64,000 nucleotides of DNA from contig NZ_LDNM01000009.1 of the NCBI RefSeq assembly GCF_001028135.1, positions 46,909-110,908 on the forward strand, in the 5' to 3' direction. A program made the position numbers and the translations under genes. Origin of the DNA: Xenorhabdus griffiniae (GTDB taxonomy: Bacteria > Pseudomonadota > Gammaproteobacteria > Enterobacterales > Enterobacteriaceae). The stretch's first letter is position 1; the number at the start of each line of letters is the position of its first letter. Positions 20,747 to 30,140 of the stretch are shown here, piece after piece. Below the pieces are notes generated by a model. That model did not search any database and was not told the DNA's origin. It worked only from the letters and a program-made list of their open reading frames with translations.

Positions 20747-21688
20747 ATGAAAATAACTGTTCTTGGCTGTGGTGCTATAGGTAAACTTTGGCTTGCCGCC
20801 TTATCCCAACAGAACCATAGTGTTCAGGGATGGCTAAGGGTCCCACAGCCTGTTATTTCCGTCCAGATCGAAAACTTTAATGGTCAGGCTTTTAATCAAC
20901 AGTTTCCTGCCAATGACGAGAAACACCTTGCTGAAAGCAAACTACTTCTCGTTTGTTTAAAAGCGTGGCAAGTCTCTGACGCGGTCAATCACCTTGCTGA
21001 CAAACTGTCTCCCCATTGCCCAATCCTGTTATTGCATAATGGCATGGGAACCCAGGAAGAATTTACACCTCTGCCCAACCCCATTTTACTTGGCGTAACG
21101 ACACATGGAGCCTATCGAAAAAATAACATCGTGTACTATAAGTCACATGGGATGACTCATATTGGTGCCATCACAGCCAATACCACCAAACTTAGCGCTC
21201 TGGCCGATATTTTACACAGCGCCCTGCCCGATGTAGCATGGCACAATGAAATACAGGCTATCAGTTGGATGAAACTTGCCGTCAACTGTGTCATTAATCC
21301 TCTCACCGTCATCTATGACTGTAAAAATGGTGACTTGCAGCATCACCGGGCACAAATACAGGCATTATGTGACGAAATTTATCAGGTTATGAAACATGAC
21401 AATATTCATACCACCAAACAAACCCTGATCGATTACGTCATGAACGTGATCGAGCAAACCGCTGAGAATTATTCATCCATGCTGCAAGATATACGGGCAC
21501 AGCGACATACAGAAATAGACTACATCACCGGTTATTTAATACGTCGAGCCCGTACTCACGGTTTGTCTGTCACCGAAAATACCACTGTTTATCATTATAT
21601 TAAGCGCAAGGAGGAAGAATATGAACACCTCAGCCCTTATTTGTCTCGCTCACGGCAGCGAAGAGATCGAAGCTGTTACGACGATTGA
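20747..21688 (+). CDS. panE: 2-dehydropantoate 2-reductase
   Basis: NADPH-dependent ketopantoate reductase, which makes pantoate for pantothenate and coenzyme A synthesis. The 313-residue product has the Rossmann motif GCGAIGK at residues 7-13, the mid-region [21 protein letters not shown] carrying the catalytic Lys, and the C-terminal domain with [21 protein letters not shown] chose the ATG at 20747, preceded by AGGAAGA, since it gives the family N-terminus; upstream extension to 20654 adds unrelated residues. The C-terminal tail runs about 10 residues beyond the E. coli protein and overlaps the start of the yajL remnant (ATG at 21621). Confidence 0.95.
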   Translation: MKITVLGCGAIGKLWLAALSQQNHSVQGWLRVPQPVISVQIENFNGQAFNQQFPANDEKHLAESKLLLVCLKAWQVSDAVNHLADKLSPHCPILLLHNGMGTQEEFTPLPNPILLGVTTHGAYRKNNIVYYKSHGMTHIGAITANTTKLSALADILHSALPDVAWHNEIQAISWMKLAVNCVINPLTVIYDCKNGDLQHHRAQIQALCDEIYQVMKHDNIHTTKQTLIDYVMNVIEQTAENYSSMLQDIRAQRHTEIDYITGYLIRRARTHGLSVTENTTVYHYIKRKEEEYEHLSPYLSRSRQRRDRSCYDD

Positions 21689-21774
21689 TTTACTCGTTCG
21701 GGCGGGAATTCATGTTACCGTAGCCAGTGCAGAAACTGATTGAATTGTTGAAAGGGAAAGAAGATACGACATAG
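21621..21774 (+). pseudogene. yajL: yajL remnant (DJ-1/PfpI family) with internal deletion
   Basis: YajL is a DJ-1-family chaperone/deglycase-like protein normally encoded right after panE. Here the ATG at 21621 with GGAGGAA upstream begins [28 protein letters not shown], clearly the YajL N-terminus, but the frame stops at 21743 after 40 codons. In another frame directly after (about 21735-21774) one reads [12 protein letters not shown] followed by TAG, which resembles the DJ-1 C-terminal helix (IVEALNGKE in human DJ-1). The middle part, including the catalytic cysteine region, is absent. I infer one large internal deletion that also shifted the frame. The N-terminal identification is secure; the C-terminal part is less certain. 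Confidence 0.82.
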
Positions 21775-21806
21775 GCTGCTTATCGGATCGATTCCGTAAG
21801 CAGCCT
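21774..21806. terminator. Inverted repeat between yajL remnant and thiI
   Basis: GGCTGCTTA and TAAGCAGCC form a perfect 9-bp stem between convergent transcription units. There is no clear T-run. Confidence 0.5.
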
Positions 21807-21823
21807 TGGGCCTTAAAGGCAAA

Positions 21824-23272
21824 TTAAGGTCGATACACCTTAACATTGCCGAAGCCTTGTTCACGCAGATAAAGTGCCTGTAAACGGCTCATCACACCAC
21901 GCTCACAATACAGCAGATAAGTTTTTTCTTTCGGCAAATCACCAAACTGGGTGCCCAGTTTATAGAAAGGCAATGACTGAATTTCAATACCTTCTATATT
22001 TAACGGACGATTATCCTGTTCATCGGGAGAACGGATATCCAATAACACATCATTAGGGGAAAGTGCAGATACCATTTCCACTTCCACCACTTGCTCACTG
22101 GATTGCTCTGCAATCTGGCGGATATCCAGATTCTGGGCTTCACTCACCACGCGTTCTAAGATGTCAAAGTCAAAATTGTTTTCTTCTGCTTCAATTTTGG
22201 CTTTAACGGCTTTCACTGTCGGGCTTTTCGAGATAACCCCACAAAATTCCGGCATCGTACGGGCAAAATCTTCGGTGCCAATCTCACGAGCCAGCTTAAT
22301 AATGTGCTCTTTATCATGGGAAATCAGGGGGCGGAGGATCAACGTATCTGAAACATTGTCAATCAATCTTAAATTCGTCAAAGTCTGGCTGGATACCTGC
22401 CCCAGGGCTTCACCGGTTACAATTGCCTGCACACCGTAGCGTTCTGCAACTTTGGAAGCCGCTCTGACCATCATTCTTTTCAGCACAACCCCCATCTGTC
22501 CGTCATCAACTTTTTCCAGAATTTCAGCCACGACAGGTTCAAAATTCACAGCAACGAAACGGACCTTATGTGAGCTGCCAAACCGGTTCCACAAATAATG
22601 GGCAACCTGCTTTACGCCAATTTCATGGGCTGCGCCACCAAGATTAAAGAAACAGTAATGCACACGGCAGCCACGACGCATCAACATATAGCTGGAAACG
22701 CCGGAATCAAATCCACCGGAAATCAATGACAGTACATCTTCCTGCGTACCGATAGGAAATCCACCAATCCCTTCATGACGGGCTTTCACCAGAATCAGCT
22801 TATCCTGATCAATTTCCAGATTCACGGTGACATCAGGCTTGGTCAGTTTCACCTTGGCTGATTCAATATGCTGGTTCAAGCCGCCACCAACATAGCGCTC
22901 AACTTCATTGGAAGTAAAACTGTGTTTACCACGGCGCTTTACGCGAACACAAAATGTTTTACCATTCAGTAAATGCCCGTAAGTTTCGTAGGTTTGTTCA
23001 AAGATATGATGCAGATCACGAAAATCCCGCTCTTCTACTTGCAGGATATGGTGAATGCCTGGAATGCGTGTCAGTGCGTCACAAATTTCCGCACCGAGGT
23101 TATCATCCTTAACCCGAACTTCGATATTATCCCAATGGCGAACCACAGCAATGCCTTCTCCGAAGGTTTTCAGCACATTGCGGATATTGCTGGCAAGAAT
23201 TTTAATAAAGCGCAACCGGACAGTTTGGCTCTTAATCGTAATTTCTGGGAATAATTTAATGATAAACTTCAT
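21824..23272 (-). CDS. thiI: tRNA 4-thiouridine synthase / thiamine thiazole sulfur carrier ThiI
   Basis: ThiI takes persulfide sulfur from IscS, makes 4-thiouridine at position 8 of tRNA and, in enterobacteria, supplies sulfur for the thiazole of thiamine. The 482-residue product has a ferredoxin-like plus THUMP domain (about 1-165), the PP-loop [13 protein letters not shown], the conserved Cys in [14 protein letters not shown] (Cys344 type) and a C-terminal rhodanese domain with the persulfide Cys456 in [11 protein letters not shown]. All expected residues are present and the length equals E. coli. It is divergent from xseB-ispA-dxs. Confidence 0.97.
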   Translation of the reverse strand: MKFIIKLFPEITIKSQTVRLRFIKILASNIRNVLKTFGEGIAVVRHWDNIEVRVKDDNLGAEICDALTRIPGIHHILQVEERDFRDLHHIFEQTYETYGHLLNGKTFCVRVKRRGKHSFTSNEVERYVGGGLNQHIESAKVKLTKPDVTVNLEIDQDKLILVKARHEGIGGFPIGTQEDVLSLISGGFDSGVSSYMLMRRGCRVHYCFFNLGGAAHEIGVKQVAHYLWNRFGSSHKVRFVAVNFEPVVAEILEKVDDGQMGVVLKRMMVRAASKVAERYGVQAIVTGEALGQVSSQTLTNLRLIDNVSDTLILRPLISHDKEHIIKLAREIGTEDFARTMPEFCGVISKSPTVKAVKAKIEAEENNFDFDILERVVSEAQNLDIRQIAEQSSEQVVEVEMVSALSPNDVLLDIRSPDEQDNRPLNIEGIEIQSLPFYKLGTQFGDLPKEKTYLLYCERGVMSRLQALYLREQGFGNVKVYRP

Positions 23273-23524
23273 AGTAAGATATAGTAGTCATTCAATGTTG
23301 AACTATCATCAACAATAGCAATGATTGTTCTTAAGTGTTCAGTTGGATAGGGCGCAGAGTATAACACCATCTGGCTTATCACCTGTAAAAAATCGACTGC
23401 AAAAACCGACTATAAAAAAATAGTGGTAACACATGATTTATTTTTCTTGGTGTAGTAGGGTACTCTGCAATTCTGTAACGAACTCGCTTTGCTAATTCGT
23501 TAAATAACCATATGTTAAGTCATT

Positions 23525-23782
23525 ATGTCTAAAGCAAATCAAACATCAACAACCGAACACATGCCAACATTCGAGACCTCTCTTAAAGAGCTGGAGGACA
23601 TTGTTATTCGGCTGGAATCCGGGGAACTCCCATTAGAAGATGCGTTGAATGAATTTGAACGTGGTATTCAACTTGCAAGACAAGGATAGAAAACGCTTCA
23701 ACAGGCAGAACAACGAGTGCAAATTTTACTGAACCATGATGCACAGTCGCCTCTTGATGAATTTTCGTCCGAAGCTGAGTAA
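23525..23782 (+). pseudogene. xseB: Exodeoxyribonuclease VII small subunit interrupted by an in-frame amber codon
   Basis: XseB is the small subunit of the single-strand-specific exonuclease VII (partner XseA, encoded elsewhere). The reading frame from ATG 23525 gives the full XseB sequence: [20 protein letters not shown], then [15 protein letters not shown], then an amber TAG at 23687-23689, then KTLQQAEQRVQILL in the same frame to TAA at 23780-23782. E. coli has Gln at the stop position, so a single CAG to TAG change explains it. The total of 85 codons equals the family length. Without readthrough the product is 54 residues and lacks the second helix of the coiled hairpin. It could be a true null allele, suppressed, or a sequencing error. 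ispA starts 4 bp after the final stop. Confidence 0.92.
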
Positions 23783-23786
23783 ATTT

Positions 23787-24704
23787 ATGTCTGAACAATA
23801 TAATGTTCCTTTTGAAGAAAGATTGCGCACTTGTCAGCAACATATTAATGACAAATTGATGGCAATATTTTCTTCATTGCCCTTTTTAAACAGCCCATTA
23901 GGTACAGCAATGCAATATGGTGCAGTACTGGGTGGAAAACGGCTACGGCCATTTTTAATTTACAGCGTGGGAGAAATGTTTGGTCTCCCTAAAAAGAGTC
24001 TGGATGCCGCCGCCCTCTCGATAGAGTGCATTCATGCCTATTCATTGATCCATGATGATTTACCCGCAATGGATAACGACGATTTACGCCGTGGGCAACC
24101 TACCTGTCATCTCAAATTTGGTGAAAGTCAGGCGATTTTAGCGGGTGATGCATTACAATCACTGGCCTTTGAAATTCTGGCAAAACAGGATATGCCCAGT
24201 GTGTCCCTATCCGATCGCCTTGCGATGATCGCTGAACTGGCAAGTGCCAGTGGCTTTGCCGGCATGTGTGGTGGGCAGTCGCTGGATTTGGCGGCAGAAG
24301 GTAAACAGATCGATCTTGCTTCACTGGAACAGATCCACCAACATAAAACCGGTGCATTAATACGTTCAGCCGTCCGATTAGGCGCTTATAGTGCGGGACA
24401 ACGTGGCCGTGAAGTGCTGCCGTTACTGGAGCAATATGCCCAAGCCATCGGCCTGGCATTTCAGGTACATGACGATATTTTGGATGTCATTGGCAATACT
24501 GAAATTATTGGCAAGCGTCAGGGCAACGATCAGCAACTCGGCAAAAATACTTACCCTGTATTATTGGGTTTAGCACAAGCCCAACAAAAAGCCAGAGATC
24601 TGTATGAAGAAGCGCTCGACGCCCTTACAGAACTGGAAAAACGGTCATATGACACCGCAACCTTAAAGCAACTGGCTGGTTTTATCATTGAGAGAAACAG
24701 CTAA
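23787..24704 (+). CDS. ispA: Farnesyl diphosphate synthase (geranyltranstransferase)
   Basis: Makes geranyl and farnesyl diphosphate from IPP and DMAPP for quinones, undecaprenol and heme O. The 305-residue product has the first aspartate motif DDLPAMDNDD, the second DDILD and the basic GGKRLRPFL pocket. I chose ATG 23787, 4 bp after the xseB frame ends, which gives MSEQYNVPFEERLRTCQ and the family length (299 in E. coli). An in-frame upstream codon at 23736 lies inside xseB. Translation may normally be coupled to xseB, so the amber codon there could lower ispA expression. Confidence 0.96.
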   Translation: MSEQYNVPFEERLRTCQQHINDKLMAIFSSLPFLNSPLGTAMQYGAVLGGKRLRPFLIYSVGEMFGLPKKSLDAAALSIECIHAYSLIHDDLPAMDNDDLRRGQPTCHLKFGESQAILAGDALQSLAFEILAKQDMPSVSLSDRLAMIAELASASGFAGMCGGQSLDLAAEGKQIDLASLEQIHQHKTGALIRSAVRLGAYSAGQRGREVLPLLEQYAQAIGLAFQVHDDILDVIGNTEIIGKRQGNDQQLGKNTYPVLLGLAQAQQKARDLYEEALDALTELEKRSYDTATLKQLAGFIIERNS

Positions 24705-24812
24705 AGAAACCGGTAAAGCGTCTTACGGGGTGAACCTAGAAATTACACACGGATAATAACAGGGTTCTTACTATTTAACTTTTACGGATATAGCATTTTA
24801 CACAGGCATAGC

Positions 24813-26678
24813 ATGAGCATTGATATAGCGAAATATCCAACATTGGCATTGGCTGAGACTCCAGAAGAGCTTCGCCTGCTACCCAAAGAAACCTTGCCAA
24901 AGTTATGCGATGAACTGCGTCAATTTTTGCTGAACAGTGTCAGTCGCTCCAGTGGTCACTTTGCTTCCGGCCTTGGCGCTATCGAATTAACCGTCGCACT
25001 CCACTATGTTTATAAAACCCCCTTTGACAATTTAGTCTGGGATGTTGGTCACCAAGCCTACCCGCACAAAATTTTGACTGGACGCCGTGATCGCATTGAT
25101 ACCATTCGGCAAAAAAATGGCCTTCATCCCTTCCCGTGGCGGGAAGAAAGTGAATATGACACCTTGTGTGTCGGTCACTCATCCACCTCAATCAGCGCTG
25201 GCTTAGGTATGGCGACGGCTGCCAAACACGAGGGCAAAGGCCGCAAGACAGTATGTGTTATTGGGGATGGTGCCATTACGGCGGGCATGGCTTTCGAAGC
25301 GATGAACCATGCTGGCGATATCGATCCCGACATGCTGGTTATTCTCAATGACAATGAAATGTCTATCTCTGAAAACGTGGGAGCATTGAATAACCATCTG
25401 GCACAGATTCTGTCAGGCAAACTGTATACCACCCTGCGTGAAAGTGGCAAAAAAGTGTTTTCCAACCTGCCTCCAATCAAAGAATTATTGAAAAAAACGG
25501 AAGAACATCTGAAAGGCATGGTGGTTCCCGGAACGCTGTTTGAAGAACTTGGGTTCAACTATATCGGGCCGGTTGATGGTCATGACGTACTGGCGCTAAC
25601 CCAGACTTTGAAAAACATGCGCGAACTGAAAGGGCCACAATTCCTGCATATCATGACAAAAAAAGGTCGTGGTTATGCCCCAGCGGAAAAAGATCCTATC
25701 AGTTGGCATGCCGTCCCCAAATTTGATCCCTCAACGGGTTCTTTGCCCAAAAGCACAGAGACTCGCCCGACATTTTCCAAGATCTTCGGTGACTGGCTGT
25801 GTGAACAAGCCGCTCATGATAAAAAACTGATGGCGATCACCCCAGCCATGCGCGAAGGTTCCGGTATGGTGCGCTTCTCCCGCGAATATCCTGAACAATA
25901 TTTTGATGTCGCAATTGCCGAGCAGCATTCTGTCACCTTTGCTGCGGGTCTGGCTATTGGCGGCTACAAGCCTATCGTCGCCATTTATTCCACCTTCCTG
26001 CAACGCGCTTATGATCAGGTGATCCACGACGTCGCCATCCAAAACCTGCCTGTCTTATTTGCCATCGACCGTGGCGGCATTGTCGGTGCAGATGGTCAAA
26101 CCCATCAAGGGGCTTTTGATCTTTCTTTCCTGCGCTGTATCCCGAATATGGTGATTATGGCTCCCAGCGATGAAAACGAATGCCGCCAGATGCTGCATAC
26201 CGGATATCATTATCAAGCAGGTCCTGCTGCTGTTCGTTATCCTCGCGGTACAGGGACAGGCGCTGAACTCCAACCGCTGGAAACATTGCCAATAGGCAAG
26301 GGCGTAATCCGCCGTCAGGGAGAGCGCATTGCGATCCTTAACTTTGGCACATTATTAACCTATGCGCTGCAAGCGGCTGACGCCCTGAATGCAACCGTTG
26401 TGGATATGCGTTTTGTCAAACCGCTGGACAAAGATCTGGTGCTGGAAATGGCAGCCAGCCACGAACTGCTGGTGACCTTGGAAGAAAACGCCATCATGGG
26501 TGGTGCAGGCAGTGGGATTAACGAATTGCTGATGCAAGAAAAGGTGCCAGTTCCCGTATTAAATCTGGGTTTACCCGATGACTTTATCCCGCAAGGAACA
26601 CAACAAGAGCTGCACACTGATTTAGGGCTGGATGCGGCAGGTATTCAAAATAAGATCGAGAAATATCTGGCTAAATAA
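24813..26678 (+). CDS. dxs: 1-deoxy-D-xylulose-5-phosphate synthase
   Basis: Thiamine-diphosphate enzyme that condenses pyruvate and glyceraldehyde 3-phosphate in the first step of the MEP isoprenoid pathway. The 621-residue product matches the E. coli length (620). It has the ThDP-binding [18 protein letters not shown]...NDNEMSIS segment, the transketolase-like pyrimidine domain with [17 protein letters not shown] (catalytic Glu), and a C-terminal transketolase domain with VRYPRGTG and [27 protein letters not shown] sequence. It is the third gene of xseB-ispA-dxs, 108 bp after ispA, and ends at a strong hairpin. Confidence 0.97.
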   Translation: MSIDIAKYPTLALAETPEELRLLPKETLPKLCDELRQFLLNSVSRSSGHFASGLGAIELTVALHYVYKTPFDNLVWDVGHQAYPHKILTGRRDRIDTIRQKNGLHPFPWREESEYDTLCVGHSSTSISAGLGMATAAKHEGKGRKTVCVIGDGAITAGMAFEAMNHAGDIDPDMLVILNDNEMSISENVGALNNHLAQILSGKLYTTLRESGKKVFSNLPPIKELLKKTEEHLKGMVVPGTLFEELGFNYIGPVDGHDVLALTQTLKNMRELKGPQFLHIMTKKGRGYAPAEKDPISWHAVPKFDPSTGSLPKSTETRPTFSKIFGDWLCEQAAHDKKLMAITPAMREGSGMVRFSREYPEQYFDVAIAEQHSVTFAAGLAIGGYKPIVAIYSTFLQRAYDQVIHDVAIQNLPVLFAIDRGGIVGADGQTHQGAFDLSFLRCIPNMVIMAPSDENECRQMLHTGYHYQAGPAAVRYPRGTGTGAELQPLETLPIGKGVIRRQGERIAILNFGTLLTYALQAADALNATVVDMRFVKPLDKDLVLEMAASHELLVTLEENAIMGGAGSGINELLMQEKVPVPVLNLGLPDDFIPQGTQQELHTDLGLDAAGIQNKIEKYLAK

Positions 26679-26689
26679 CCTCTAATTAT

Positions 26690-26722
26690 GGATGGGGGTT
26701 TAATAAAAACCCCATCCATTTT
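26690..26722 (+). terminator. dxs terminator
   Basis: GGATGGGG(G)TTT-loop-AAACCCCATCC followed by ATTTTA, starting 11 bp after the dxs stop. It marks the left border of the accessory insertion that follows. Confidence 0.8.
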
Positions 26723-26763
26723 ACTGCCTATTTTGGGTCACATATGCGAAATATTAATTTGTC

Positions 26764-26895
26764 TTAAATATAATATTCCCTTTCGATAAAAGTCCCGATG
26801 ACTTTGTCATGCATTTCCGGTGACTTAGAATAACCCAATGTTTTACGGTTCAGACGAGGCTCCCAAGCATACCATAACCAACGCTGTTGCTCGGT
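26764..26895 (-). pseudogene. IS1-family transposase (InsB) relic
   Basis: Minus-strand open stretch of 43 codons ending in TAA at 26764-26766. It begins TEQQRWLWYAWEPR, the IS1 InsB motif around the RQRWLFYAYD segment. It then runs straight into LNRKTLGYSKSPEMHDKVIG and a TFIEREYYI end, the InsB C-terminus (E. coli IS1 has [20 protein letters not shown]). The catalytic central part of InsB is missing, so this is a relic with an internal deletion of roughly 60-70 residues. The plus strand contains CCCGATGACTTTGTCATGCA, also seen near the end of E. coli IS1. I could not define both terminal inverted repeats. A plus-strand open frame at 26838-27125 overlaps it and I do not consider it a gene. 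Confidence 0.8.
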
Positions 26896-27170
26896 ATTTC
26901 ACCTCTGCCGTTGTCATCTTATTTCCTGAAAAAGTGAGGGGGATACATGAGAAACAACAAATTGAATGCGTGACCTTCTCATCCAATAAACGCTTTTTCA
27001 TCCAAGAAGTGATCTACATTCCACTTTTACAATCCATTGCGAATTTTATTTGCTTATTTGTTAATCGAAGTTTATTTATTGTTCAACAACGCGCAAACAA
27101 TGCATTAACAATAAACACAACCTAAACCCACAATAAAACAACAATACATTTATTCACGGGGAAATAAAAT

Positions 27171-27899
27171 ATGCAGCAAACCATCAACTTTTGGCCCCTA
27201 ATCGGGATCGCCATCATCATCATCGGTTTTGTCATCAGATTTAATCCGGTTCTGGTCGTCACCATTGCTGGACTTGTCACGGGATTGGCTGCTCACATGC
27301 CGATAGCTGATATTTTGGAGAAGCTAGGTTCTGGGTTTGTTAATACCCTAAATTTGACACTGACCATCCTGCTTCCTTTAGTCATCATTGGCCTATTGGA
27401 AAGACACGGTTTAAAAGAACGGGCCCAGAAATCCATTGCTCATATCAAAATGGCGACAACCGGGCGTCTATTGATTGTCTATCTGTTTATACGGGAAATC
27501 TCCGCCGCATTAGGTTTAACCAGTTTAGGCGGGCATCCGCAAATGGTTCGTCCCCTGTTAGCGCCTATGGCAGAAGGGGCGGCTGAAAATCAATATGGAG
27601 AATTGCCGGATTCAGTTCGTCATCGCATTCGCGCGATGTCTGCAGCAACGGATAATACCGGTCTGTTCTTTGGGGAGGATATTTTTGTCGCCTTCGGGGC
27701 CATTATCTTTATGCACAACTTCATGCTGGAATCAGGGGGCATTCACACCGAACCGTTACATATCGCCCTTTGGGGGATCCCTACCGCCATTTGTGCTTTT
27801 CTCATCCATTCAGTTCGGTTATATCGCCTTGATTACCGTATTGCCAACGAATTGAATGCCTTGAATCACACCAAATTGCACAACCAGGAGGAGAAATAA
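27171..27899 (+). CDS. DUF969 family inner-membrane protein (predicted permease subunit)
   Basis: Hydrophobic 242-residue protein with about six membrane helices, starting QQTINFWPLIGIAIIIIGFVIRFNPVLVV. It contains IREISAALGLTSLGGHPQMVRPLLAPMAEGAAE, typical of the DUF969 family. The preceding DNA has GGGGAAATAAAAT before the ATG. Its stop overlaps the start of the DUF979 gene (TAATG), and the two families nearly always occur as neighbours, so they probably form one two-part transporter. No function has been demonstrated to my knowledge. The neighbouring pcp suggests pyroglutamate or pyroglutamyl peptides as substrate; that is inference. Confidence 0.85.
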   Translation: MQQTINFWPLIGIAIIIIGFVIRFNPVLVVTIAGLVTGLAAHMPIADILEKLGSGFVNTLNLTLTILLPLVIIGLLERHGLKERAQKSIAHIKMATTGRLLIVYLFIREISAALGLTSLGGHPQMVRPLLAPMAEGAAENQYGELPDSVRHRIRAMSAATDNTGLFFGEDIFVAFGAIIFMHNFMLESGGIHTEPLHIALWGIPTAICAFLIHSVRLYRLDYRIANELNALNHTKLHNQEEK

Positions 27900-28915
27900 T
27901 GTTTCAATTACAGTATCTCTACGTGCTGGCTGGAGTGCTCTTGCTGGCTGTCGCTATCATGTCATGGCGGGATATTGCTAACCCTCGCCGTTTAACGACC
28001 GGTCTATTCTGGGCACTTTACGGTTTGATCTTCATGATGGGGAAATGGAGTCATCATATAATAGCTATCTGGATTAGCGATGAAGCCCATGCTCAAAGAA
28101 TTGCCCATATTAGTATCGGGGTGCTGGTCGTTCTTATGGCACTATTGGCAGGGTTTGGTGGAGTTCAGCTGGGAAATTATCATCAACGCACCCCAGAACA
28201 ACGGCGGGAAGGCGCTGAGCGTCTTGGCAATCAACTATTTTTTCCCGTCTTGCTGATCCCCGTTGTCACAATGATTGGCGTATTGATGTTTAACCACATT
28301 CCAGGCTTACAACAAGCCGTCTTTGGTGAGGGAAATCATGCAACTCTGGTGACTCTCTTTTCAATTACTCTCGGCTGTCTGATAGGATTAATTATGGCAT
28401 TACGCATAAGCCGTGATGTCATAACACAGCCAATACAGGAGACTCGCCGCCTGCTGGACTCCATTGGTTGCGTATTCATCCTGCCACAACTTCTGGCTAC
28501 GCTCGGATTGCTGTTTACGACTGCCGGTATCGGCACGGTGATTGCCCACCTGACCGAAAGTTATATCGCTGTCGATAATCGCTTTATCGCCGTGGCAGCT
28601 TACGTATTGGGTATAGCTCTGCTGACTATAGTTATGGGTAATGCTTTCGCGGCTTTTCCCATCGTGACTGCCGGTATTGGCATTCCCATTTTGATCTTAC
28701 AGCACGGTGGCAATCCTGCCGTTATGGCTGCCATTGGTATGTTCTCCGGCTATTGCGGTACGTTGATGACCCCCATGGCGGCAAATTTTAATCTCGTCCC
28801 TGCTGCCCTGTTAGAGTTGCCTGACCGCAATGCGGTCATCAAGGCACAAATCCCCACAGGATGTGTCTTATTACTTACCAATGTATTCCTGCTCTATTTT
28901 CTACTCTTCTTATAA
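27899..28915 (+). CDS. DUF979 family inner-membrane protein (predicted permease subunit)
   Basis: Hydrophobic 338-residue protein with about nine to ten helices, from [21 protein letters not shown] to [14 protein letters not shown]. It has conserved glycine/asparagine-rich segments near the C-terminus such as [20 protein letters not shown] and [19 protein letters not shown], which look like substrate or ion-binding re-entrant loops of ion-transporter-type permeases. It overlaps the DUF969 gene by one base and precedes pcp by 20 bp. The family assignment rests on this arrangement and on sequence style; the transport role is inferred. Confidence 0.85.
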   Translation: MFQLQYLYVLAGVLLLAVAIMSWRDIANPRRLTTGLFWALYGLIFMMGKWSHHIIAIWISDEAHAQRIAHISIGVLVVLMALLAGFGGVQLGNYHQRTPEQRREGAERLGNQLFFPVLLIPVVTMIGVLMFNHIPGLQQAVFGEGNHATLVTLFSITLGCLIGLIMALRISRDVITQPIQETRRLLDSIGCVFILPQLLATLGLLFTTAGIGTVIAHLTESYIAVDNRFIAVAAYVLGIALLTIVMGNAFAAFPIVTAGIGIPILILQHGGNPAVMAAIGMFSGYCGTLMTPMAANFNLVPAALLELPDRNAVIKAQIPTGCVLLLTNVFLLYFLLFL

Positions 28916-28935
28916 AACAACAACAAGGAACCGTC

Positions 28936-29598
28936 ATGAAAGTTATCGCCACAAAAACCATTCTCGTCACTGCTTTTGAGCCTTTCGCTGGTGAAACCGT
29001 CAATCCATCATGGGAAGCTGTTAGGCTATTGCAGGGATGTCAAATCGCGGGTGCAAATATTGAAGTTCGCCAACTGCCTTGCGTTTTCGATACTTCTCTG
29101 GAACAGCTTTATGCGGCAATTGAACACGTTAAACCAGAAGTAGTGATTTCAGTCGGGGAAGCTGGAAACAGATCAAATATCAGCGTAGAACGTGTCGCAA
29201 TCAATGTTAACGATGCCCGTATTCCTGATAATGCAGGCCAACAACCCATTGATACCCCTGTCATTGTCGACAGCCCTACAGCTTATTTTTCTACCCTACC
29301 CATCAAGGCGATAGTCAGTGAATTAAATAATGCAGGAATTCCTGCAACACTATCCCAAACTGCGGGAACCTTCGTTTGCAATCATGTTATGTACGGTTTG
29401 CTGCATTATTTAAACCAACGTACTCCTGCTGTGCGTGGTGGTTTTATCCATGTTCCTTATTTACCTGAGCAGGCAATAAAGCATTCTGGTGCGCCAAGTA
29501 TGGCTGTAGAGATGATGACAACAGCCTTGAAAATCGCTATTGAGTCAACATTGAAGCATGAAAAAGACATTACCATTTCTGGCGGAACAACAAGCTGA
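28936..29598 (+). CDS. pcp: Pyrrolidone-carboxylate peptidase (pyroglutamyl peptidase I)
   Basis: Cysteine peptidase that removes N-terminal pyroglutamate from peptides in the cytosol. The 220-residue product begins [24 protein letters not shown], the family signature, and has the catalytic triad Glu85 ([11 protein letters not shown]), Cys148 ([10 protein letters not shown]) and His172 ([10 protein letters not shown]). I chose ATG 28936, preceded by AAGGAAC; an earlier in-frame codon at 28861 lies within the DUF979 gene. Third gene of the accessory operon; it would process pyroglutamyl peptides imported by the preceding permease pair. The insertion replaces yajO of the E. coli order between dxs and pgpA. 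Confidence 0.94.
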   Translation: MKVIATKTILVTAFEPFAGETVNPSWEAVRLLQGCQIAGANIEVRQLPCVFDTSLEQLYAAIEHVKPEVVISVGEAGNRSNISVERVAINVNDARIPDNAGQQPIDTPVIVDSPTAYFSTLPIKAIVSELNNAGIPATLSQTAGTFVCNHVMYGLLHYLNQRTPAVRGGFIHVPYLPEQAIKHSGAPSMAVEMMTTALKIAIESTLKHEKDITISGGTTS

Positions 29599-29616
29599 AA
29601 AAACATCCTGAAAAAT

Positions 29617-29644
29617 AATAGCCACCTGAATTCCAGTGGCTATT
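29617..29644. terminator. Bidirectional terminator between pcp and pgpA
   Basis: AATAGCCAC / GTGGCTATT, a perfect 9-bp stem with a 10-base loop, A-rich on the left and T-containing on the right, between convergent genes. Confidence 0.7.
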
Positions 29645-29648
29645 TAAC

Positions 29649-30140
29649 TTAGAAAGGTAACAGTTGGTAGAAATTCAGTAACCAGATGACTATAACCGCA
29701 AAGATTGCCGCGATAATGTCATCCAGCATGATGCCAATACCCCCTTTCACATAACGGTCAAACCAGCGAATCGGCCACGGTTTCCACATATCAAAAATGC
29801 GGAATACCACAAAGCCAACCAAAACCCATTGCCAATTGAGCACAGGGATCGCCATCAGTGTGATCCACATTCCGATGAATTCATCCCAAACGACACAACC
29901 GGGATCTTCCACTTTCATGGCATCGGCCGCTTTCTGGCAAATCACACAACCAATGACAGTGCCCAACACAATAACCAACCAAATTCCCCATGTCGGTAGC
30001 TGCGCCAGCAGCAACCAGAAAGGGATCGCCGCCACTGAACCCATTGTGCCCGGGATAATCGGCGATAAGCCACTACCGAATCCCGTAGCCAATAAGTGCC
30101 ACGGATTACTCATTTTTAAGTGGCGTTTTGCGTCATCCAT
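29649..30140 (-). CDS. pgpA: Phosphatidylglycerophosphatase A
   Basis: Inner-membrane phosphatase that converts phosphatidylglycerophosphate to phosphatidylglycerol. The 163-residue product contains the conserved [28 protein letters not shown] and [16 protein letters not shown], with catalytic acidic residues in the latter, and three to four helices. The N-terminus is slightly shorter than in E. coli (172). The start overlaps the last 8 bases of thiL, indicating co-transcription and coupled translation, as in E. coli. Confidence 0.96.
   Translation of the reverse strand: MDDAKRHLKMSNPWHLLATGFGSGLSPIIPGTMGSVAAIPFWLLLAQLPTWGIWLVIVLGTVIGCVICQKAADAMKVEDPGCVVWDEFIGMWITLMAIPVLNWQWVLVGFVVFRIFDMWKPWPIRWFDRYVKGGIGIMLDDIIAAIFAVIVIWLLNFYQLLPF

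Noticed and set aside
26838..27125. 95-codon plus-strand open frame between dxs and the DUF969 gene
   Set aside because: It overlaps the IS1 InsB relic on the opposite strand, has no good ribosome binding site and resembles no family I know.
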